Assembly (NCBI GenBank): GCA_934660965.1 | Contig: CAKUIM010000018.1 | Location: forward strand, 1 to 46,931 | DNA: 46,931 nt | Direction: 5' to 3' | Source of the DNA: an uncultured Oscillospiraceae bacterium | Lineage (GTDB): Bacteria; Bacillota; Clostridia; Oscillospirales; Oscillospiraceae | Shown: positions 8,092 to 14,996 of the stretch, in pieces | How the letters are laid out: every line of letters starts with the position of its first letter | Numbering within the stretch: the stretch's first letter is position 1 | Notes under the pieces: generated by a model | Seen by the model: the letters and a program-made list of their open reading frames with translations, nothing else | What the model was told of the DNA's origin: nothing | Databases searched by the model: none | Position numbers and translations under genes: made by a program

Positions 8092-8126
8092 TTGAAAATT
8101 ATATCATATCATTTTCAACCCGTAAA
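8092..8126 (-). promoter_or_regulatory. Promoter and candidate operator of the DUF1836-degV unit
   Basis: Minus strand TTTACG (8126-8121), 17 bases, TATAAT (8103-8098). A perfect inverted repeat, TTGAAAAT (8092-8099) and ATTTTCAA (8111-8118), overlaps the -10 and the spacer, as an operator would. Confidence 0.65.
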
Positions 8127-8138
8127 GGGGGGCAGGGC

Positions 8139-8178
8139 AAAAAAACGGGCGCCCGGCACAAAGCTGTACCGGGCGTCC
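8139..8178 (-). terminator. Terminator of the sigma-54 catabolic operon
   Basis: On the minus strand a GC-rich hairpin (core stem 8150-8156 with 8169-8175, extended on both sides with one internal mismatch) is followed by seven T (8145-8139). It closes the cyclase-to-BKACE operon 15 bases after the last stop. Confidence 0.85.
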
Positions 8179-8193
8179 GGACAACGGGAATGC

Positions 8194-9036
8194 TTACTTC
8201 TTCAGGCTGAGGATCTCGCGGGCGTCGTCGGGGGTGGCGACCTCGTTGCCGTACTCGCGGATGACGCGGGCGGCGCGCTCCACCAACTGGCGGTTGCTCT
8301 CGGCCAGCTGGCCCTTGGCGTACATGACGTTATCCTCCATGCCCACGCGGATGTGGCCGCCCAGAGGCACGGCGGCATAGAGGGTCTCCATGGCGGCGTG
8401 GCCCACACCGAAGCAGCTCCAGGTGGAGCCGGGGCACAGCTGCTCCATGGTCTCCTTCATGAACAGCAGATTCTTCATAGAGCCGGGGATGCCGTTGGCG
8501 CAGCCCATGCACATCTGGAAGTGGAGGGGGGCCTTGAGAACGCCCTTCTTCAGATAGTAGGCGGCGTTGGCGATCATGCCCGGGTCAAAGCACTCGATTT
8601 CAGGCTTGATGTTGTTCTCGTACATGATACCGGCCAGCTGCTCCAGGAACTGGGGCGGGTTGAGGAACAAAGTGGTGTTCAGCCAGTTCATGGAGCCGCA
8701 GTCGTAGGAGGCCATCTCGGGCTTGAGCTCCACAATGTGGGCCCAGCGCTCCTCGTCGCTGGCGGTGAGGGCGCCGGAGGTGGTCATGTTGATGACGATG
8801 TCGCAGTCGGGGTGGTTGGTGCGCAGCAGGCGGACGGTCTCGGCAAACTTGGCCTTATCCATGGTGCCGTTGCCCTCGTCGTCGCGCATGTGCAGGTGGG
8901 CCACAGCGGCGCCGGCCTGCCAGCAGTCATAGACGTCCTCGGCGATCTCGGCGGGGGTCATGGGGACGTTGGGGTTGTCCTTCTTCTTGGGCCATGCGCC
9001 GGTGGTCGCAACGGTGATGATTGTTTTCTTAGCCAT
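8194..9036 (-). CDS. Beta-keto acid cleavage enzyme (BKACE/Kce family)
   Basis: 280 residues. The family condenses a beta-keto acid with acetyl-CoA and splits it into acetoacetate plus a new acyl-CoA, using Zn2+. Zinc ligands are visible as HLH (H47, H49) and E234, with R230 and D235 in GGHIRVGMEDN, equivalent to H46/H48/E230/R226/D231 of the lysine-pathway enzyme Kce. The position matching Kce Glu14, recalled as contacting the substrate amino group, is W15 here (TTGAWPKKKDNP), so 3-keto-5-aminohexanoate is unlikely to be the substrate. It is the last gene of the operon; its product acetoacetate suits the CoA-transferase and thiolase upstream. A triacetate acetoacetate-lyase-like role is proposed. 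Confidence 0.88.
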   Translation of the reverse strand: MAKKTIITVATTGAWPKKKDNPNVPMTPAEIAEDVYDCWQAGAAVAHLHMRDDEGNGTMDKAKFAETVRLLRTNHPDCDIVINMTTSGALTASDEERWAHIVELKPEMASYDCGSMNWLNTTLFLNPPQFLEQLAGIMYENNIKPEIECFDPGMIANAAYYLKKGVLKAPLHFQMCMGCANGIPGSMKNLLFMKETMEQLCPGSTWSCFGVGHAAMETLYAAVPLGGHIRVGMEDNVMYAKGQLAESNRQLVERAARVIREYGNEVATPDDAREILSLKK

Positions 9037-9074
9037 AAGTCATGTTCCTTTCTGTATGATAGTTGTGTGGGAAA

Positions 9075-10232
9075 TCAAAGCATTTCAAATACGCCGGCAG
9101 CGCCGATGCCGCCGCCCACGCACATGGTCACCAGGGCGTAGCGGCCGCCCTGACGGCGCAGGCGGGAGAGGGCCTTGCAGGTGAGGAAGCCGCCGGTGGC
9201 GCCCAAGGGGTGGCCCAGCGCCAGCGCGCCGCCCTCGGGGTTGACCTTGCTCTCGTCCATGCCAAGCACCCGCATGCAGGGGATGGCCTGGGCGGCAAAG
9301 GCCTCGTTGAGCTCGATGGTATCGATCTCGTCGAGGGTCATGCCCAGCCGCTTCAAGAGCTTGGGCACGGCGTAGATGGGGCCAAGGCCCATCAGCTCGG
9401 ACTCGCAGCCGGCCACGGAGAAGCCCACAAAGCGGGCGATGGGCTTCAGGCCCAGGGCGTCGGCCTTCTCCCGGCTCATCATCACCACAAAGGCGGCGCC
9501 GTCGCTCATCTGGGAGGAGGTGCCGGCGGTCACCCGGCCCTCAAAGGCGGGCTTGAGCTTGGCAAGGGACTCCATGGTGGTGTTGGGGCGGATGCCCTCG
9601 TCCCGGTCCACCACCACCGTACCGCCCTCGGGGGTCCTGACGGTGATGGGGATAATCTGGTCGTCAAAGGCACCGGCAGCCTGGGCAGCGGCAGCCAGGC
9701 GGTGGCTGCGCACGGCAAACTCCTCCATCTCCTCGCGGCTGATGTCATAGAGCTTGGCCACGTTCTCGGCGGTGTAGCCGGGGGCCATGTAGGCCTCGGG
9801 GTACATGGCCACCAGCTCGGGGTCACGGTACTCCTCATCGAGGTACATGTGCTTGATGCGGGTCATGGACTCCACGCCGCCGGCCACGGCCACCTCATAC
9901 TCGCCGGCCATGATGGCGTTGGCGGCGGTGGCGATGGTCTGGAGGCCGGAGGAGCAGAACCGGGTGACGGTCTGGGCGCAGACCTCCTTGGGAAGGCCCG
10001 CGCGCTGCACGATCAGCCGGCCCATCTGCCAGCCCTGGATGTCCTCGGGGTAGGCGCAGCCCACAATGACGTCGTCAATGTCCATGGGGTCAAGCTGGGG
10101 CACCCGGGCGAGCACGCCCTTGAGGGTCTCCGCGCCGTAGGTGACGGGGTGGGTGTGGGCAAAGCCGCCCTTATAGGCCTTGGTCACGGGGGAGCGGCCG
10201 TAGGCCACGATTACAGCTTCTCTTCTTTCCAT
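9075..10232 (-). CDS. Thiolase (acetyl-CoA acetyltransferase family)
   Basis: 385 residues from the ATG at 10232 (AAGGAG upstream). All catalytic parts of a degradative or biosynthetic thiolase are present: C93 in VTRFCSSGLQT, NEAFAAQ at 309-315, H341 in GGALALGHPLGATG, and C371 in CVGGGIG. Likely reaction: acetoacetyl-CoA + CoA to two acetyl-CoA, or thiolysis of a longer 3-ketoacyl-CoA. It follows the CoA-transferase by 16 bases and precedes the BKACE gene by 38, all one transcript. Direction and chain length cannot be read from sequence. Confidence 0.93.
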   Translation of the reverse strand: MERREAVIVAYGRSPVTKAYKGGFAHTHPVTYGAETLKGVLARVPQLDPMDIDDVIVGCAYPEDIQGWQMGRLIVQRAGLPKEVCAQTVTRFCSSGLQTIATAANAIMAGEYEVAVAGGVESMTRIKHMYLDEEYRDPELVAMYPEAYMAPGYTAENVAKLYDISREEMEEFAVRSHRLAAAAQAAGAFDDQIIPITVRTPEGGTVVVDRDEGIRPNTTMESLAKLKPAFEGRVTAGTSSQMSDGAAFVVMMSREKADALGLKPIARFVGFSVAGCESELMGLGPIYAVPKLLKRLGMTLDEIDTIELNEAFAAQAIPCMRVLGMDESKVNPEGGALALGHPLGATGGFLTCKALSRLRRQGGRYALVTMCVGGGIGAAGVFEML

Positions 10233-10248
10233 TGGAAAACTCTCCTTC

Positions 10249-11574
10249 TTACCGCTTTCCGCGGCAGAGTTTATCAAATTCTTCCTCCAACCAGGGTCGG
10301 AACTGGGGGTGGGCAATGGCGGTGAGGGCCTTTGCCCGGGCGCGCAGCGTCAGGCCGCGCAGGCAGGCCACGCCGTACTCGGTGGCCACATAGTGGGTGT
10401 TGCTCCGGGTGAGGGTGACGATGCTGCCGGGGTCCAGCTGGGGCACGATGCGGCTTCTGAGCACCTTCTCGCCGGTGACGGGGTCCTTCTGGGTGAAGGT
10501 GGAGCGCAATGTGATGATGGACTTGCCGCCCTCGGACATCTGGGCCCCCACGGCGGTATCCACCTGGCCGCCGCTGCCGGAGAACTGGCGGGGGCCGATG
10601 GCCTCGGAGGCGCACTGGCCGGACAGATCCACCTGAAGGGCTGCGTTGATGGACACCATCCTGCGGTTCTGGGCCAGCACGTTGAGGTTGTTGGTGTAGG
10701 ACAAGGCCTTATGAAGGATAGACGGATTGTCGTTGACATAGTCATAAAGGCGCTCCGAGCCCATGGTGAAGGCAGTGACGGTCAGCCGGGGATTGAGGGT
10801 CTTTTTGCTGTTGTTCACCGCGCCGCACTCCATCAGGCGCATCCCGGCGTCGGAAAAGGCCTCGGTGTGGATGCCCAGGTCGTGCTTGCCCTGAAGCTGG
10901 TCGGCCAGGGCGTCTACCGTGCCGCCGAAGCCCAGCTGAATGGTGGAGCCGTCCTCCACCAGCTCGGCCACATGGCCGCCCAGCACCTTATCCTCGTGGG
11001 TGGGCACCGGCTGGGGCAGCACAGTGGGGTAGCGGTCAGACTCGATGATGCCGTCCACCTGGGAGATATGGACCAGGGTGTCCCCGAAGCACCGGGGTGC
11101 GTGGGAGGCCACCTCCACGATCAGCTTCTTCTGCCGGCCGATGAGGTCCCACTCGATGATGGACGAGGCGGCCAGGGTAAAGTAGCCGTGGCGGTCCATG
11201 GGGGCGACGGTGACCACCATCAGGTCGTACTCGGGCACTGCGGCGGCCCAGTCCCGGGCGCCGTTGCGCAGGTTGTTGGGGATGAAGTCGCACACGCCGT
11301 TGGCTGCGCCCACCTGCTGGATGCGGTTAAAGAACAGGGACTCCACCTGGAAGTGCTCCGCGCTCTCCGCCTCCATGTCGAACGCCAGCGGGGCCAGGGG
11401 CAGATAATTGAGCACCCGCACCCGCTCAAGGCCGGCGCGGTGGCGCCACAGTGCGGCGGCAAAATCCACCGGAGTCAAGGCGCCGCCGGAAATGTAGACG
11501 GTATCGCCGCTTTTGATCAGCGCCGCTGCATCGTCCGCCGTGCAGAGCTTGCGCCGGTATTCTTCCTGATACAT
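10249..11574 (-). CDS. Acetyl-CoA hydrolase/transferase family CoA-transferase (4-hydroxybutyrate CoA-transferase-like)
   Basis: 441 residues, the length of AbfT-type enzymes (single-chain Cat1/AbfT family). Moves CoA between acetyl-CoA or butyryl-CoA and a free acid through a glutamyl-CoA intermediate. The expected catalytic Glu is E238 in LGIHTEAFSD, exactly the position of the AbfT nucleophile; IQLGFGGTVDAL (about 212-223) and RQFSGSGGQVD also match. In this operon it would activate acetoacetate made by the BKACE enzyme, or the imported substrate. AAGGAAG precedes the ATG. It is separated from the transporter by a 98-base gap carrying a strong stem-loop. Confidence 0.9.
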   Translation of the reverse strand: MYQEEYRRKLCTADDAAALIKSGDTVYISGGALTPVDFAAALWRHRAGLERVRVLNYLPLAPLAFDMEAESAEHFQVESLFFNRIQQVGAANGVCDFIPNNLRNGARDWAAAVPEYDLMVVTVAPMDRHGYFTLAASSIIEWDLIGRQKKLIVEVASHAPRCFGDTLVHISQVDGIIESDRYPTVLPQPVPTHEDKVLGGHVAELVEDGSTIQLGFGGTVDALADQLQGKHDLGIHTEAFSDAGMRLMECGAVNNSKKTLNPRLTVTAFTMGSERLYDYVNDNPSILHKALSYTNNLNVLAQNRRMVSINAALQVDLSGQCASEAIGPRQFSGSGGQVDTAVGAQMSEGGKSIITLRSTFTQKDPVTGEKVLRSRIVPQLDPGSIVTLTRSNTHYVATEYGVACLRGLTLRARAKALTAIAHPQFRPWLEEEFDKLCRGKR

Positions 11575-11607
11575 TCGGGATCTTCCTTTTTTCCCCCTTG
11601 ATTTTTT

Positions 11608-11641
11608 CTGCCCGGCGGAGCCGCCAGGCTCCGCCGGGCAG
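11608..11641 (-). promoter_or_regulatory. 15-bp perfect stem-loop between transporter and CoA-transferase genes
   Basis: Stem 11608-11622 with 11627-11641, loop of four. On the operon (minus) strand the stem is followed by A residues, not T, so it is not an intrinsic terminator; mRNA processing or 3' protection of the transporter message is more likely. Confidence 0.6.
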
Positions 11642-11672
11642 AATCAGGCGGGATTGATTTAGTTCGGACAGC

Positions 11673-13643
11673 TTACTTCGCGTACTTGGCGACGATGGCA
11701 GCACCCTTGTCGGTGATGTGCAGCTTGCGCTTGAACAGGCCGCCCTCAACGATGTAGCCGCGGCGGGTCAGGTGGGAGGAGATCGCGGCCATCTGCATGG
11801 AGCGGATGCCGTTCTTCTTCACGAACTCAGCCTGCTTCTCGGGGTCGTTCTTCACGAGCTGGAGCAGCTCAACATACATCGGGGAGACGAAGTCCTTCGC
11901 CATCTCGGCCTCGGTGCCGGACAGAGCGGGCAGCGCGGCCAGGCCCTTCTCGGTGATGGAGTAGGTGTAGAACTTGGTGGCAATCAGGCCCTCACGCATG
12001 AGGTAGCCGCCCTGGTCGAGCTTCTCGATGGAGGCAGCGGCCTTGGAGGAGTCGACGCCCAGGTAGTCGGTGATGTCGGCCTGATAGCTGTGGCCGATGC
12101 GCAGCAGCTCGAGGACCTGACGATCCATGTCGTCAAGCTTCACATCGATGCGGTTGGTAGCAGTGGGAACGCGCTCCCAGCCCTTCTTGCCGTAGTACTT
12201 GGGCTTGCCGAAGCAGGAGCCGATCAGAGCAAACACCAGGGTGATGATGAAGCCGGCAGTGGCAAGGTAGATCCACTTGTCGATGACGAACACCTTGAGC
12301 ACGGTGCCCAGCAGGGTGAACAGGCACATAGAGATCATGCCGGCCAGAGCGCCGATGAAGGCGCCGGTGTTGTTGAAGCGGGGCCACAGAGCGCCCAGCA
12401 TCAGCAGGATCGCGGGGGGCACCAGCCAGCAGTTGGCGAAGGCGAACAGATAGGTCGCGCCGCCGGGGAACTGGCAGAGGATCCAGGTGAACACGCCCAG
12501 GATGATCATGATGATCTTGGACATCTTCAGGACCTTCTTGGCGTCAGCCTTCGGGTTGATCAGACGCTGATAGATATCGCGGCTGGCAACGGCAGAGGCG
12601 CCCAGGGCGGAGGTGGAGGCGGTGGAGATCGAGGCGGCGCAGGCGCCCACCACGAACAGGGAGCCGAGCAGCGGGGGGAAGGTCTTGGCCAGGAAGCCAT
12701 AGGCCGCGGTGCCGGGCAGGGTGCCGCCGCCGGGGATGAAGCTCTCGCCGTAGAAGGCGCCGCCGTACAGGCCCAGCAGGCCGAAGGGAATGGTGAAGAT
12801 GATGGTCAGCAGGATAGCAGCCAGCACGAAGGACTTCTTCGCGACCTTCTCGGAGCGGCAGGAGGCTATCTTCATCCAGTAGTAGTTGTTGCCCCAGACC
12901 AGAGCGGCGGCAAACAGGATGACGAAGTTCAGCCAGGAGGGATAGGTCAGGCCCACGTAAGGAACGGTGGCGCCGCCGATGCCCTTGTTGAAGAAGTCGC
13001 CGCCGGGCCACTTGGCCGCGATGGCGTCCAGCCAGCCAAAGCGGTGGACCAGCAGGGCGAACATAGTGGGCACAGCGATAACGCCCAGGCACACCTGGAA
13101 GAAGTCGGTGATGGTGGCAGCCCACAGACCGGAGATAAAGGTGAAGCAGATGATGACGGCGAACACGACGGCGGTCACGATGGTGGTGTTCCAGCCGGTG
13201 TAGCCCACGATGGAGGACACGCAGGAGACGATGTTATTGGCCAGGATGCCGCACATGCCGATGACGGAGGTCACAGCGATGACGGGACGGATCTTGGCAG
13301 AGTAGCGCATCTCCAGGTACTCAGGCAGGGTCTGAGCACCGTTGAGGCGGATGAACTTGCCCCACAGCACGCCGTAGAGCAGCAGGCCGCAGATGCCGTA
13401 GATCAGGCCCCAGGCAAAAGAGTTCTTCAGACCAAAGGTGATGGTGAAGTTGGGGGCCAGGGCGACGGTGGTACCGGCAAAGCCGATGGCGATGACGCCC
13501 ATCATGTTGATCGGGGTGGAAACCTCACGGCCGGCCAGAACATAGTCAGAAGCCTCAGACACCCAGCGCTTGGCGTAAACGCCGCAGCCGATCAGAATGC
13601 CGATAAACACGACAAACATCACAACAAATACTGTATTTCCCAT
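11673..13643 (-). CDS. Sodium:solute symporter (SSS) with C-terminal tandem winged-helix domains
   Basis: 656 residues from the ATG at 13643 (AAGGAG upstream). Residues 1 to about 478 are a polytopic Na+/solute symporter; the Na+-site helix is recognisable (ACAASISTASTSALGAS followed by RDIY). Residues 479-656 are cytosolic and read as two winged-helix folds: about 503-571 (DDMDRQVLELL...ADITDYLGV...FYTYSITEKGLAAL) and about 586-656 (ending KRKLHITDKGAAIVAKYAK). Plain SSS carriers are about 480-520 residues and lack this. The carrier would import the operon's substrate. Whether the tail binds DNA, RNA or another protein is unknown; partner or activity control of the sigma-54 activator is speculation. 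Confidence 0.88.
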   Translation of the reverse strand: MGNTVFVVMFVVFIGILIGCGVYAKRWVSEASDYVLAGREVSTPINMMGVIAIGFAGTTVALAPNFTITFGLKNSFAWGLIYGICGLLLYGVLWGKFIRLNGAQTLPEYLEMRYSAKIRPVIAVTSVIGMCGILANNIVSCVSSIVGYTGWNTTIVTAVVFAVIICFTFISGLWAATITDFFQVCLGVIAVPTMFALLVHRFGWLDAIAAKWPGGDFFNKGIGGATVPYVGLTYPSWLNFVILFAAALVWGNNYYWMKIASCRSEKVAKKSFVLAAILLTIIFTIPFGLLGLYGGAFYGESFIPGGGTLPGTAAYGFLAKTFPPLLGSLFVVGACAASISTASTSALGASAVASRDIYQRLINPKADAKKVLKMSKIIMIILGVFTWILCQFPGGATYLFAFANCWLVPPAILLMLGALWPRFNNTGAFIGALAGMISMCLFTLLGTVLKVFVIDKWIYLATAGFIITLVFALIGSCFGKPKYYGKKGWERVPTATNRIDVKLDDMDRQVLELLRIGHSYQADITDYLGVDSSKAAASIEKLDQGGYLMREGLIATKFYTYSITEKGLAALPALSGTEAEMAKDFVSPMYVELLQLVKNDPEKQAEFVKKNGIRSMQMAAISSHLTRRGYIVEGGLFKRKLHITDKGAAIVAKYAK

Positions 13644-13769
13644 TTGTGTTACTCCTTCTCTCAAATTTTCCGCAAAGCAGCGGACGCTACAGAAAGATAT
13701 GCTGTCGATCGCTTGGGAACTTGCGATCCTCTCTCACTTTCCCGCCTGTGGGTCCGTGAAGCTCAGAAA

Positions 13770-14555
13770 TCAGTCGTTGAAGATCGCAACGACGCGGCTC
13801 CAGCCGGCGCTGCCGCCCTTGACGGGGATGGGCAGGGCATAGACGGTGTAGCCGGTGTCGGGCAGGGTCTCCAGGTTGGTCAGCTTCTCGATGTGGCAGT
13901 AAGCGCGGCGGCGGCCGGCGCGGTGAGCCTCCCACAGGATGGAAGCGTCGTGGGTCTTCTGGAACTCCTGACCCTCATAGGGCAGGGGCACGTCCCAGCT
14001 CCAGCCGTCGGTGCCCACAACGTGGACGCCCTGCTCGGCCAGCCACAGGGTGGCCTCGGCGCTCATGCCGGCGCCGGCAACCAGGTACTCCTTGGTGCCC
14101 CAGCGCTTGTCCGCGCCGGTGTTGAGCAGCACGATGTCGCCGGGCTTGATGGTGTAGTTGATCTTGGCCAGGTAGTCCTGGACGTCCTTCTTGGAGATCT
14201 TGTAGCCGTCGGGCTTGTCACGGAAGTCCAGCTTCACGCCCGGGCCGATGCACCACTCCAGGGGAACCTGGTCGATGGTCCAGGCCTTCTCGCCGCCGGG
14301 AATCAGATCCTCGTTCTGACGGGGGAAGTAATGCCAGGGAGCATCCAGATGGGTGCCGGAGTGGGTGCACATCTGAACGAAGTCGATGGCCCAGCCCTCA
14401 CCCTCGGGGAGGTCGGCAACGGTGGAGCCGGGGAAGTAAGCGGGCATCTCCGCGGCGGTATCTTTATGGTCACGGCGCTGGATCTTGGGGATCTGAATCG
14501 GGGGATCGCTGGGCAGATCTTCTTCCAGCAGCATGGTCAGGTCTACGATTTTCAT
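13770..14555 (-). CDS. Cyclase-family metal-dependent hydrolase (PF04199)
   Basis: 261 residues. The metal motif HxGTHxDxPxH is complete at 65-75 (HSGTHLDAPWH). The family includes kynurenine formamidase and isatin hydrolase, Mn/Zn enzymes opening amides or ring carbonyls; dihydrophloroglucinol cyclohydrolase belongs here as far as I recall. It is the first gene behind the sigma-54 promoter, with AGGAG about 12 bases before the ATG, and the symporter follows after 126 bases. Nothing for tryptophan breakdown is nearby, so kynurenine formamidase is disfavoured. Ring opening to a beta-keto acid that feeds the BKACE enzyme is the favoured inference. Confidence 0.85.
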   Translation of the reverse strand: MKIVDLTMLLEEDLPSDPPIQIPKIQRRDHKDTAAEMPAYFPGSTVADLPEGEGWAIDFVQMCTHSGTHLDAPWHYFPRQNEDLIPGGEKAWTIDQVPLEWCIGPGVKLDFRDKPDGYKISKKDVQDYLAKINYTIKPGDIVLLNTGADKRWGTKEYLVAGAGMSAEATLWLAEQGVHVVGTDGWSWDVPLPYEGQEFQKTHDASILWEAHRAGRRRAYCHIEKLTNLETLPDTGYTVYALPIPVKGGSAGWSRVVAIFND

Positions 14556-14628
14556 AAACGATCACTTCTCCTCTTTTATAGAATAATTAAGGATTACGAA
14601 CTCGACCTGCGTTCGCGTCTTTATTTAT

Positions 14629-14644
14629 TGCATTTTCCGTGCCA
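14629..14644 (-). promoter_or_regulatory. Sigma-54 (-24/-12) promoter of the catabolic operon
   Basis: Minus strand reads TGGCACGGAAAATGCA: the -24 GG and -12 GC are separated by the canonical 10 bases, with one mismatch to TGGCAC-N5-TTGCA. The start would fall near 14618, about 60 bases before the cyclase gene. A sigma-54 activator gene is divergent. Confidence 0.75.
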
Positions 14645-14659
14645 ACTTTGCTTTTTGGC

Positions 14660-14676
14660 GAAAATCGAGTATTTTC
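14660..14676. repeat. Inverted repeat next to the sigma-54 promoter
   Basis: GAAAAT (14660-14665) and ATTTTC (14671-14676) around a 5-base centre, just upstream of the -24 box. Could be a protein site or chance in this AT-rich stretch. Confidence 0.3.
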
Positions 14677-14878
14677 AAGGCCCTTTGAAAGATTTACAAA
14701 AAGTTCAAAATTTGGATGTGTACTCTTTTGTTTACGCAGATTTATTTGAGGCTTCAAAAATCCTTCAAATTTCAACGGCTTGGCAGGTGTGTAATCTTTT
14801 CAGTCCATGTCTCAAAAAGATTGCATATCTACGAAGAAGAAAACAGAGATTCTCAGTCATTTTACACGAATTTTCCAT

Positions 14879-14913
14879 AATTTTCTCGAAAATTTGCGCA
14901 TTTTGCGTAAATT
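14879..14913. promoter_or_regulatory. Candidate upstream activator sites for the sigma-54 activator
   Basis: The 441-base gap 14556-14996 is AT-rich, unlike its surroundings, and holds no convincing gene. About 250 bases upstream of the -24 box are two adjoining palindromes: AATTTTC-N2-GAAAATT (14879-14894) and AATTTGCGCA-TTT-TGCGTAAATT (14891-14913, one mismatched pair). This size and distance fit enhancer-like sites bound by a Fis-type dimer. Confidence 0.5.
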
Positions 14914-14939
14914 GCCCCAAAATTCCCAAAAAACTTTCC

Positions 14940-14968
14940 TTGTCACGCCTACCAATCTGGTATAAAAT
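14940..14968 (+). promoter_or_regulatory. Sigma-A type promoter of the sigma-54 activator gene
   Basis: TTGTCA (14940-14945), 17 bases, TAAAAT (14963-14968), 28 bases before the ATG. It lies next to the palindromes, so the activator may also regulate itself. Confidence 0.55.
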
Positions 14969-14996
14969 AGGGGAAACGAAAGGGAGGGACGCCGCC

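Noticed and set aside
8194..9036. Lysine fermentation operon (kce)
   Set aside because: No aminomutase, dehydrogenase or ammonia-lyase genes are present, and the Glu14 position is Trp.
11608..11641. Intrinsic terminator inside the catabolic operon
   Set aside because: The T tract is on the wrong side for the minus-strand transcript.
13770..14555. Kynurenine formamidase as the name of the cyclase
   Set aside because: The fold fits but there are no tryptophan-degradation genes; the operon handles acyl-CoA and keto acids.
14587..14775. A 62-codon minus-strand frame in the AT-rich control region
   Set aside because: No ribosome site and no family likeness, and it overlaps the sigma-54 promoter.
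11718..14996. A very long plus-strand frame running into the sigma-54 activator
   Set aside because: The first about 1,090 codons are antisense to the symporter and cyclase genes; the real start is the ATG at 14997 with a ribosome site.
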